Shown here in pieces: positions 27,201 through 34,551 of a stretch of DNA of 64,000 nt (positions within the stretch are counted from its first letter, which is position 1; every line of letters begins with the position of its first letter). Made by a program: the position numbers and the translations under genes. The notes beneath the pieces were generated by a model. The model saw only the letters and a program-made list of their open reading frames with translations. It did not search any database and was not told the DNA's origin. The DNA lies in NCBI GenBank assembly GCA_937923405.1, contig CALDUY010000007.1, positions 124,001 through 188,000 on the forward strand. The letters run 5' to 3'. The DNA is from an uncultured Gemmataceae bacterium (lineage in GTDB: Bacteria; Planctomycetota; Planctomycetia; Gemmatales; Gemmataceae).

Positions 27201-27624
27201 CGTCTCCAGTGGTATCTTTCAGATGCAACAGGTCGGTACTATTGGCGACGTAAACACCGCCATCGCCAGGTTCGAGTCCAGTTGGAATCAACAGCCCATC
27301 AGCGAAAACAGTCACCATGTCGGCGACGCCAACTCCCTTCGTATCTTCAACAATTAAGATCTTGTCATTAGCTTTTTCGCCTGGCTTGATCTGCGGATAG
27401 GTTTCCGAGGATGCGATCCACAATCGGCCTCGCGAATCGAAATTCATCTGGATCGGCTTGGCGATCTTAGGATCCGAAGCGAAGAGATTCACCTCAAATC
27501 CTTCTGCTATTTTGAATGAGCGACGCTCGATTTCTGGATCCGGATCGGGAATTTTCGCGTTGCGCTGTCCGAGCGCGAGAGACGGGATGCAGAGGAATAA
27601 CAGAGCAGTTAGCGTCGTTCGCAT
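24220..27624 (-). CDS. PVC-type membrane-bound dehydrogenase / HEAT repeat / cytochrome c protein
   Basis: A 1134-residue exported protein. After the signal peptide ([19 protein letters not shown]), residues about 30-390 form the Pirellula/Verrucomicrobium-type dehydrogenase beta-propeller ([40 protein letters not shown]). Residues about 390-800 are HEAT-like alpha repeats ([23 protein letters not shown]). A single c-type heme site CLKCH lies near residue 853, in the [29 protein letters not shown] module. The last 150 residues form a beta-rich domain with WLDGEPLTL. Such proteins are thought to oxidise sugars or sulfated polysaccharides in the periplasm, but substrates are mostly unknown. The SGNH hydrolase follows 36 bases upstream on the same strand. 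Confidence 0.93.
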   Translation of the reverse strand: [1134 protein letters not shown]

Positions 27625-27660
27625 GGTGATTCACAAGTTGATGAGAATAACGAGGTAGGA

Positions 27661-28539
27661 TCAATTCTTGGCCGAGGCGAGTTTCCAGATAGCCTGCTCC
27701 TTGGCCTCGATCAGTGGATCGAACTGTGGAATCTCGCGAGCATTCTGGCCTTGTTCATGCTTGCGAAACCCAAACAAATAGGTGACGTTCTGTGGTCGCC
27801 AACGATGGAAATAAAGTTCATTCTTATCGATGATGAGCCGACGTAGTCTTTCGTTTTCTCCTGAAACAGGCTTTAGTTCAAGGGCTTGGAGTAATTTGTT
27901 TGCCGACCAGCGATAACCGGCATCGGTGAGATGGATGCCGTTGTCTGTTATGCCAGGCTCCTTGGCCAGATCACCGAGTAGCTCAAACAGATCGATGAAA
28001 TGATGATTTCGTTTCTTGGCCACCTCAGCGATAGCGTCAGCATAGAGTCGTAAGTTGCGATTGATTTGGGTGGGATCAGGCAATGGCCGTCCCATATCGG
28101 CCTGTCGTAGAGGAGACAGGAGAACAAACCGCGCTTTACTGGGTTCAAGTCGATCCAATAAGCGGTTGAGTCCAGCAGTGAAACGAGGAAGCCCCTCCGG
28201 CCCATCAAATGATTCATTCGTGCCATAGGCCAAGAAGATCGCTGTTGGTTTCAACGCCAGAGTGTGATCGACCAGGTGTTTGAAGCCATCTTCCACACGC
28301 CCAAAGCCAGCTCGGGAATGACCAAACACCGTGTCGCCCGACCAGCCAAGATTGCGGAAAACGATTTTCTGATCGGCGAAACGTCGGGTCAGAGCCAGCT
28401 CCCACCAGCCATACAACTGCTCGCGTTCGATCAACGTGTTTCCGACGAAGACGACACGATCACCAGAGCGGAGGAGAAAAGGTTCAGCCCAAGCAAATGG
28501 GGAACCGACCAGAAGCAAGAGAGCAGAGAGAATTCGCAC
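27661..28539 (-). CDS. Secreted SGNH/GDSL-type hydrolase
   Basis: A 292-residue esterase-fold protein. A GTG at 28539 with GGGAG 9 bases upstream begins exactly at the signal peptide (RILSALLLLVGSPFAWA); the frame is open further upstream but that part is not signal-like. Family blocks are GDRVVFVGNTLIER (block I region; the usual Ser is replaced by Asn-Thr as in PVC homologues), NLGWSGDTVFG, AYGTNESFDG (block III Gly-x-Asn) and DNGIHLTDAGY (block V Asp-x-x-His). It lies next to the PVC dehydrogenase and is probably co-transcribed, suggesting joint polysaccharide processing. Confidence 0.87.
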   Translation of the reverse strand: MRILSALLLLVGSPFAWAEPFLLRSGDRVVFVGNTLIEREQLYGWWELALTRRFADQKIVFRNLGWSGDTVFGHSRAGFGRVEDGFKHLVDHTLALKPTAIFLAYGTNESFDGPEGLPRFTAGLNRLLDRLEPSKARFVLLSPLRQADMGRPLPDPTQINRNLRLYADAIAEVAKKRNHHFIDLFELLGDLAKEPGITDNGIHLTDAGYRWSANKLLQALELKPVSGENERLRRLIIDKNELYFHRWRPQNVTYLFGFRKHEQGQNAREIPQFDPLIEAKEQAIWKLASAKN

Positions 28540-28696
28540 CAGAAGCAACTCCCAGAACAGGCAGAGGACGTACCGCGATTGTAGCCAACAGCCACAAAGA
28601 GGCAACCAAAACATCGCGACTCTTCTTGACACTGAGACTCAGTATCAATACCATCGGCTCAATCGTATCTCTAGTTTTGGTTCGGGAGAACGTCGC

Positions 28697-28879
28697 ATGA
28701 CGGAGCAGTATCATCCGGTGGAGAAGACCGATCCCGTTCAGCAAGAAGCCCCCAGCCGCGCCACTGTCGTGAACGCCCAGCAGTTATTTGCCGGCAAACG
28801 CGAGGTGGTTATTGAGCATGAAGGTGTGCAGTATCGACTTCGGATCACGCGACGGAATAAACTGATCTTGCAAAAATGA
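28697..28879 (+). CDS. hemP: HemP-family hemin uptake protein
   Basis: A 60-residue protein whose second half reads LFAGKREVVIEHEGVQYRLR followed by ITRRNKLILQK. This is the HemP signature (L-x-G-x-R-E-V-x-I-x-H-x-G-x-x-Y-x-L-R-x-T-x-x-x-K-L-I-L-x-K). The frame is open far upstream, but ATG 28697 has GGGAG at 8 bases and matches the family length. HemP is a small cytoplasmic protein linked to haem uptake or Fur-regulated iron supply. No TonB receptor or haem transporter is adjacent, so the iron link here rests on the family. It is divergent from the SGNH hydrolase across about 157 bases. Confidence 0.85.
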   Translation: MTEQYHPVEKTDPVQQEAPSRATVVNAQQLFAGKREVVIEHEGVQYRLRITRRNKLILQK

Positions 28880-29140
28880 CCGCCTGTTCGACTTGACAGG
28901 TCAGAATCTTTGGTTCTTGCTCTTGAGCCAAGGCACCCTCATTGGTAGTATCCGCGCCCGACGTCGACCAAAAGGCGGCTCTCACTTCGCCTTCGTCGAC
29001 CGTCGAAGCTGGCCCGAGTTCAAGCCGTTGGACTAGGCTGCCGTCCACCGGAACAACGGTAGACCTGGACGGAGGAGCCGGGACAGCCCCAGGGAGGGGG
29101 ACCACGCGCCGCCACGCGCGTAGGGAGGAGAGGAGTGCCA

Positions 29141-29677
29141 ATGATGAACGCTAGTCGGACGGAAAAGGAGCAGGTCCGAGTACATATCCGCTGGATGATT
29201 CGGCGAGACATGCCGGAAGTCCTGCTCACCGAGCAAGAAAGCTTCGAGTTTGCCTGGACCGAAGAAGATTTTCTCCGTTGCCTGCGTCAGCGCAACTGCA
29301 TCGGCATGGTCGCGGAACAAGGCGAACGGGTGGTCGGCTTCATGATCTATGAGCTGCACAAGCAGAAGTTGCACATCCTCAATTTTGCCGTGCATCCGCA
29401 ATTTCGCCGCTATGGGGTGGGCGGCCAAATGGTCTCGAAGTTGATCAGTAAATTGTCAAGTCATCGTCGAACCCGGATTACGCTGGAAGTTCGGGAAACG
29501 AATCTTCCCGCTCAGATGTTCTTCCGCGCTCAAAACTTCCGTGCGATCAAGGTACTCCGTGCGTTTTACGAAGACTCGGGTGAAGATGCCTTTCTCATGC
29601 AGTATCGACTCGCAGACGACGTTGGTGATGAGTTCGAGGAAACGGTGAATCGGATCGCCCAGTATGAGGGCAGTTGA
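29141..29677 (+). CDS. rimI: Ribosomal protein S18-alanine N-acetyltransferase (RimI)
   Basis: A GNAT acetyltransferase. The acetyl-CoA loop is in VHPQFRRYGVGGQMV, and the C-terminal YEDSGEDAFLMQYRL matches the RimI pattern with its catalytic Tyr and D-A-x-x-M. About 20 residues precede the usual RimI start (IRWMIRRDMPEV). Starts are possible at GTG 29135, ATG 29141 and ATG 29144 behind GGGAGGAGAGGAG. RimI acetylates the N-terminus of S18. The GC-rich 255 bases before it hold no gene that I can support. Confidence 0.85.
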   Translation: MMNASRTEKEQVRVHIRWMIRRDMPEVLLTEQESFEFAWTEEDFLRCLRQRNCIGMVAEQGERVVGFMIYELHKQKLHILNFAVHPQFRRYGVGGQMVSKLISKLSSHRRTRITLEVRETNLPAQMFFRAQNFRAIKVLRAFYEDSGEDAFLMQYRLADDVGDEFEETVNRIAQYEGS

Positions 29678-29708
29678 GTTGCCCGCGTCCGCGTGAGGCC
29701 AAGGAAGA

Positions 29709-29746
29709 AACGACGAGTGAATGACTTGGTGCGTTCACTCGTCGTT
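29709..29746. terminator. Perfect 13-bp inverted repeat downstream of rimI
   Basis: AACGACGAGTGAA (29709-29721) and TTCACTCGTCGTT (29734-29746) pair completely around a 12-base loop. It starts 32 bases after the rimI stop. No strong T-run follows (GCACCGTTATT), so it may be a weak terminator or an mRNA-stabilising hairpin. Confidence 0.55.
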
Positions 29747-30045
29747 GCACCGTTATTAAGCTGGGAACTTTGGCATGTTGACAAGTATCAACGCAATCCT
29801 CCGTGAAGACCCTATCTTTGATAAAATCAAGAGACTAAACAGAAGGAGTAAGAAAAAACAGGTTTGGGTTATACCAATTCTTGGGAGAACATCTCCTCGA
29901 TGGGATACAAGAACTGTGACTTTCAGGAGAACTTAGTTGGTCGTCGAACCATATATCAAAAGAGGGAAAAAAACCGTTCCTTGACGGAAGACACAACAAG
30001 GTCGATAATCAATCGACCGAGAGAGGCACTCGCGGAACCCTGTGC
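29747..30045. other. Remainder of the 368-base rimI-kinase intergenic region
   Basis: The stretch is more AT-rich than its surroundings, contains TTGACA at about 29779 and several A-runs, and probably holds the promoter of the kinase gene. I could not place a -10 box at normal spacing. Short frames here lack ribosome sites and family similarity. Nothing else is recognised. Confidence 0.45.
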
Positions 30046-31416
30046 ATGATCCAATTCCTGTGCTCAAACTGCGGCGCGCCGCTGCGCGTCCCCCCGGAGA
30101 AGGCCGGGAGTACGGGGAAGTGCCCGCGCTGTGGTCGGCACGTCGAAGCCCCACTAGAGAGCGGATCCTCTCTTGGGAACCAATCGTCGGGAACCGCCAG
30201 CAAATCGCGCGATGACCGTGCCACCTTCGAGGCTGCCAATACCGGTAGAGATGATCTGGATTTTCTGGCTCCCCCCCAGGCTAGCGACGAAATTGGTCGG
30301 TTAGGCAACTATCGAATTTTGAAGATTCTCGGCTCAGGCGGTATGGGCATCGTCTTCCAAGCCGAGGATCTCAAGCTGCGACGCCAAGTTGCTCTTAAGG
30401 TCATGAAGAAATCGATGGCCCAGAGCAGCATCAACCGCAGCCGCTTCATGCGTGAAGCGATGACCGCTGCGTCGATTGAGCACGATCACATTGTCCCCAT
30501 TTATGCCATCGATGAAGACCGCGGTGTCCCTTATCTGGCCATGAAACTTCTCGTCGGCGAATCCCTGGAAGATCGCCTGAATCGAGAGACTAAGCTCCCC
30601 CCGGCAGAGGTCATTCGGATTGGGAAAGAAATCGCCGAAGGCTTGGCCGCTGCTCATGAAAAGGGACTCGTCCACCGCGACATTAAGCCAGCGAACATCT
30701 GGTTGGAAGAGGGAAAGGGGCGGGTCAAAATTGTCGATTTTGGTCTGGCGGCCTGGACCGAAAGTAACGACGTTCGCCTGACGCAGGAGAATTTCCTTGT
30801 CGGCACTCCGATGTACATGTCCCCGGAACAAGCTTCGGGCGACATCCCACTTGATCATCGCACTGACCTGTTTAGTCTCGGTAGCGTGATGTATCGCATG
30901 TGTACAGGTACGTTGCCGTTCAAGGGCAAAACCACCCTCAACGTGTTGGCCTCGCTTGCAACAAAGAAGCCCAAAAGCCCTCGTGAGCGAAATCCTGAGG
31001 TCCCGCAAGCACTGTCGGGCTTGATCATGCAGTTGCTGCAGAAACGACCAGATGATCGACCACGAAACGCCAAGCAAGTGGTTCGCGCCTTGGAAGAAAT
31101 CGAAAATGCACCGCCCGAAGAGGAAGAAATAATCGAGGACATTCAGATCGAAGTTCCCGAACCGGAGCCGGAACCGGTCCCACCGCCAAGTTCGACCACG
31201 AAATTACGGCCTGTTCGCGGAGGACGTCGACGGCGAACCACTCCGGGTAGAACTAGTGCTGAAGACGAACTCGCTCGAAAGGTAATCAAGTTCGCGATCT
31301 TTTCCGGCGTGTGTGTCTTTCTGCTCCTCGCTTTTCTGGTCGTGAAGAGTATTTTCTTCAAAGCGAAACCCGATGAGAATCCTCTACCAAACCCGCCTAG
31401 TATTGGCACTCCATGA
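30046..31416 (+). CDS. Ser/Thr protein kinase with N-terminal zinc ribbon and C-terminal TM
   Basis: Residues 1-33 are a zinc ribbon (CSNCGAPLRVP...CPRCGRHV). After a Ser/Thr-rich linker, the Hanks-type kinase domain covers about residues 85-350: glycine loop GSGGMGIVF, Lys in VALKVM, catalytic HRDIKPANIW, DFG in IVDFGLA, and the P+1/APE region GTPMYMSPEQ. A Pro/Glu-rich segment follows, then a basic patch and one TM helix near residue 430 (FAIFSGVCVFLLLAFLVV), with a short tail. The N-terminal kinase should be cytoplasmic. It overlaps the next reading frame as ATGA but the neighbour probably starts later. Confidence 0.93.
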   Translation: MIQFLCSNCGAPLRVPPEKAGSTGKCPRCGRHVEAPLESGSSLGNQSSGTASKSRDDRATFEAANTGRDDLDFLAPPQASDEIGRLGNYRILKILGSGGMGIVFQAEDLKLRRQVALKVMKKSMAQSSINRSRFMREAMTAASIEHDHIVPIYAIDEDRGVPYLAMKLLVGESLEDRLNRETKLPPAEVIRIGKEIAEGLAAAHEKGLVHRDIKPANIWLEEGKGRVKIVDFGLAAWTESNDVRLTQENFLVGTPMYMSPEQASGDIPLDHRTDLFSLGSVMYRMCTGTLPFKGKTTLNVLASLATKKPKSPRERNPEVPQALSGLIMQLLQKRPDDRPRNAKQVVRALEEIENAPPEEEEIIEDIQIEVPEPEPEPVPPPSSTTKLRPVRGGRRRRTTPGRTSAEDELARKVIKFAIFSGVCVFLLLAFLVVKSIFFKAKPDENPLPNPPSIGTP

Positions 31417-31448
31417 CTGGATCACGCCATCAGCAGGAAAGGAAACCG

Positions 31449-32249
31449 ATGCCGGACTTGACAACCTATCGCGAAGCAGCCTGTGAAGCAGCCTATCGTG
31501 CTTCCCTGGTCTTAGCTGATTGGCGAGGCCGATTTCAAACTCGCGAAAAAGGGCGAGCCGATTTGGTGACCGAAGCCGATGTCCAGGCTCAGGAAGCGAT
31601 TCGCACCTTTCTGCACAAGCGGTTTCCCCATCATGCTTTTCTGGGTGAGGAAAGTCCAACCGATCATCAGTCTCGACCTGGAGTGGACGCGCCGCCGACT
31701 TGGATTGTGGATCCGATTGATGGCACCACGAATTATGTCCACGACTTCCCTCTTTATTGTATCTCAATCGCCTTGCAATTGCAGGGGGAATTGGTGGTCG
31801 GTGTGGTCTACGAACCAACGCGCGATGAGATGTTTCATGCGGCCACTGGCCAAGGGGCATTCTTGAATTGGCGTAGATTAAAGACTAGCTCCACCGATTC
31901 CCTGAGCCAAGCCGTCCTCACCACTGGCTTTCCTCCCGATCTGCAAGGGCAAGATCGGTCCCTGGATTGGTGGCGTTGGTTTTCGTTTCGCACTCGCTCT
32001 CTTCGTCGGACCGGTTCAACCGCCCTCAACCTCGCTTATCTCGCTGCTGGTCGATGCGATGGTTATTATGCTTTCGACAACCACGTTTGGGACATCGCTG
32101 GCGGCGTGGTTTTGGTCCGTGAGGCTGGTGGCTTGGTAACGAATCTCGATGGTTCGCGCTTAGATCCCTATGGCACCTCGGCCTTGGCCAGTAACGGACC
32201 GCTTCACCCCGCCTTGATCGAGGCAATGCGTTGTGATCCTCGCTCCTGA
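31449..32249 (+). CDS. Inositol-monophosphatase-family phosphatase
   Basis: A magnesium-dependent lithium-sensitive phosphatase. Motif A is WIVDPIDGTTNYVHDFP, and the upstream metal-binding Glu lies in FLGEESP. Motif B is WDIAGGVVLVREAGG. The likely substrates are inositol-1-phosphate, histidinol-phosphate or another sugar phosphate; sequence alone does not decide. ATG 31449 has AGGAAAGGA 7 bases before it and fits the family N-terminus, so I prefer it over the overlapping ATG at 31413. Its 3' end overlaps the convergent 559-residue gene by 46 bases. Confidence 0.88.
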   Translation: MPDLTTYREAACEAAYRASLVLADWRGRFQTREKGRADLVTEADVQAQEAIRTFLHKRFPHHAFLGEESPTDHQSRPGVDAPPTWIVDPIDGTTNYVHDFPLYCISIALQLQGELVVGVVYEPTRDEMFHAATGQGAFLNWRRLKTSSTDSLSQAVLTTGFPPDLQGQDRSLDWWRWFSFRTRSLRRTGSTALNLAYLAAGRCDGYYAFDNHVWDIAGGVVLVREAGGLVTNLDGSRLDPYGTSALASNGPLHPALIEAMRCDPRS

Positions 32250-33880
32250 TCGTCCAGCCGAGTCATCAACAAACCAGCGCGAGGTAGATCCACGCCTCGT
32301 CGCGTGACGTAGCCTTCGCCCAAAAGTGGTTCAAGGCTCCCTATTGCTCGATACGTCTCATCGTACACGAGCAACCCGGGCGAGGATGGAGAACGAGCAA
32401 GCAGTTTTGCCCGCAACAAGTAATCCGCCTGTTCACCAAAATCAAACCACTCCACTAAGCTTCGCAAACTGGACTTTAGAGTTCTAGTAAAGCAGAAATC
32501 TCGGGAACTAAGCGCTGCATCAGAGAGACTAACCGTCCCAGGTCGAACTGGACCGCCAATTTGTTCCAGCCCAATTCCAACCTCTTCCCATGGCAGCTTA
32601 ACCGGAGTTATGCCAAGATCCAGGCTTAATAGTTGGAGACGCTGTTGAGCAATGGAGCGGCTGAAGGCCAGGCTGGCAAACAGTGGAGTTTGATCGATGA
32701 CCACAGCCCCCATACCGCCCCCTAATGGCCGGTCGAGGTACAAAGCTCGGCCCAACTCTCGTCCCTCTGGGGAATTAACCAGATCTTCCAGACTTTGTCG
32801 CAGTACTTGGCGAACCTCGTCGGAGAGACACTCGCGAAGCGGCGTCCCCTGAAACAGGATTTTCCTTCTCTTGTTTGTCTGAATTATCTGTTCTTCGGGG
32901 ACACGTGGATACTGGCTAGGAAACACCCGAGCATGTTCCCCTGGCGAAGTGGGAATATCTGGGACGGCATGGCCTTCGTAGGATCGACGAATGACATAAG
33001 CTTGTCGCAAGGCCCCACGACGAGATCGCGCCAATTCACCGGTGAAGGCTGATCGATCTTGTTGCAACCGCTCCATCAGGTCCTGAAGCACGGCATCTAA
33101 CAACAGAATGTCTGGATAGTTCGCCCCACGATGGTGAAACCGGACCAAATCGTAAGCGGTTAAATGACGCGATACCAGTCGGAGCAGCCAGCATTCAAAG
33201 TCGAGAACTAGTTGCGAATCCAACGAATCGAGAAACTGCATTAACCGATCGACAAAATCGGTATATGGCGTTAACGAGACCTCAAGCATCATCTGTCGAA
33301 GTAATTTCGCCAGCTGGGGATGCGCCGCCCAACGACTCACGACTTGATGTAGACTCAGCGAGCGCAGATCAAACTCGAGTTGTCGTGAAACAGCGGCCAA
33401 GTTCGAGCGATACCACAATTGACCAAAACTAAAGGCGGGATGCGGAGCCTCGATCGGAGAGAGCGGCAATCGCGTTCCGGTAATGGCACGATGGAGAGCG
33501 AGTTCCAGTTCCTCTAGTAAATCCGCCTGCTCAATCGAGAATGAAGCAATTCGCTCGGCCACTAATTTGCGACGTTCCCGAGTCCGATAGACGCCCCCGC
33601 CTTCGTCATACCCCTCATGGACGTAACTCTCGACATAACGAACTAAATGTACCTCGCGCGAGTCCACATCGAATTTGACAGAGAAAAGAGGAGTCATCTT
33701 ATCAAGGATATACCAGCTACAAAATGCTCGTTGTTGTCGAGTCTGCGTTTCGTCAAGCAGTCGTCCTTGAAAGATCTCCCAACGAATCGTTTCCTCGCAT
33801 TGCTGTAGTTGCAGAGGACGCAAAAAGGTAAATCGATCAGGATTGAGTACCTCCCCAATCCGATCAGCTAGAATCGACAT
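32204..33880 (-). CDS. Conserved-looking protein of unknown function, 559 residues
   Basis: I recognise no family. The protein is soluble, Leu/Arg-rich and mostly helical in its first 330 residues (LEELELALHRAITGTRLPL, RHLTAYDLVRFHHRG). A Gly-rich stretch near residue 420 (DRPLGGGMGAVVID) is followed by a mixed alpha/beta part. It lacks a signal peptide and TM segments. ATG 33880 begins one base after the TetR stop. The frame is open further into the TetR gene, but those codons are the TetR shadow. Coupling to a TetR regulator suggests that the two are expressed and perhaps function together. Its end overlaps the convergent phosphatase by 46 bases. Confidence 0.7.
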   Translation of the reverse strand: MSILADRIGEVLNPDRFTFLRPLQLQQCEETIRWEIFQGRLLDETQTRQQRAFCSWYILDKMTPLFSVKFDVDSREVHLVRYVESYVHEGYDEGGGVYRTRERRKLVAERIASFSIEQADLLEELELALHRAITGTRLPLSPIEAPHPAFSFGQLWYRSNLAAVSRQLEFDLRSLSLHQVVSRWAAHPQLAKLLRQMMLEVSLTPYTDFVDRLMQFLDSLDSQLVLDFECWLLRLVSRHLTAYDLVRFHHRGANYPDILLLDAVLQDLMERLQQDRSAFTGELARSRRGALRQAYVIRRSYEGHAVPDIPTSPGEHARVFPSQYPRVPEEQIIQTNKRRKILFQGTPLRECLSDEVRQVLRQSLEDLVNSPEGRELGRALYLDRPLGGGMGAVVIDQTPLFASLAFSRSIAQQRLQLLSLDLGITPVKLPWEEVGIGLEQIGGPVRPGTVSLSDAALSSRDFCFTRTLKSSLRSLVEWFDFGEQADYLLRAKLLARSPSSPGLLVYDETYRAIGSLEPLLGEGYVTRRGVDLPRAGLLMTRLDDQERGSQRIASIKAG

Positions 33881-33881
33881 G

Positions 33882-34505
33882 CTAGATCCTGTTAGTCTCT
33901 TTCGCCATATAGCCCAGGAGTAGTTTTTTGGTCTCGCCAAGCACTCCTTCGCGAAACTGTTCGTCCGCAGATTCCGACAAAGGCAAGAGGGCACGAATCA
34001 CTTCGACATTGATCACCGCCAACAGACGTCGACGTTCTGGCGACATACCAGGAGCACGAACCTGCAGCATTTGCTCGACGCGATTGATACATTCCTCGCG
34101 GAGGGCGCGTCCTGCGGCAGCTAATTCTTCGGTCGTCGAAGAACCATGAAAGAGAGGCTGAAAACCTCGATTGCGTGCGTGAAAATCGGCCAAGGCGCGG
34201 AGTACTCGATCGTAGATCTCTTCCAGGGGCAGTTGGGCAGTTTCCGGAGTCAGCACCAGCTCATGAACTGCGCGAAGCTGAGTATGGTAACGCTGGGTAA
34301 GGGCGTCCAGCAGTGCTCGCTTATCGTCGAAAAACTGATAAAGGGAGCCAACCGAGGCCCCAGCGCGAGCCGCGATGGCATTGGTAGTTGCCCGTTCATA
34401 CCCAACCTCGGCGAAAACGGCGTCAGCGGCATCGAGCAAACTTTCGATGCGATGTTGCCCACGTTCCTGCACAGGCTGCCGACGAAGAGTAGTTTTTCGA
34501 GGCAT
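33882..34505 (-). CDS. TetR/AcrR-family transcriptional regulator
   Basis: A 207-residue regulator. The N-terminal DNA-binding domain covers about residues 18-65: RIESLLDAADAVFAEVGYE, then ATTNAIAARAGASVGSLYQF (helix-turn-helix) and FFDDKRALLDAL. The ligand-binding C-terminal domain is helical and unassigned. The MFS transporter at 5-6.5 kb is too distant to be a target. The likely target is its own operon with the 559-residue protein. Confidence 0.92.
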   Translation of the reverse strand: MPRKTTLRRQPVQERGQHRIESLLDAADAVFAEVGYERATTNAIAARAGASVGSLYQFFDDKRALLDALTQRYHTQLRAVHELVLTPETAQLPLEEIYDRVLRALADFHARNRGFQPLFHGSSTTEELAAAGRALREECINRVEQMLQVRAPGMSPERRRLLAVINVEVIRALLPLSESADEQFREGVLGETKKLLLGYMAKETNRI

Positions 34506-34551
34506 ACTAGAATGCTACGGGAGAACACACTAAGTCCTAACAATTACTGTA

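Noticed and set aside
28436..28696. The open frame upstream of hemP, which would give a 147-residue protein
   Set aside because: The extra 87 codons are Arg/Ser/Gln-rich shadow sequence of the SGNH gene region. The HemP family is about 60 residues, and ATG 28697 has a good ribosome site.
30334..31077. A 247-residue minus-strand frame antisense to the Ser/Thr kinase
   Set aside because: The plus-strand kinase motifs are complete and in frame; the antisense frame shows no family and no ribosome site.
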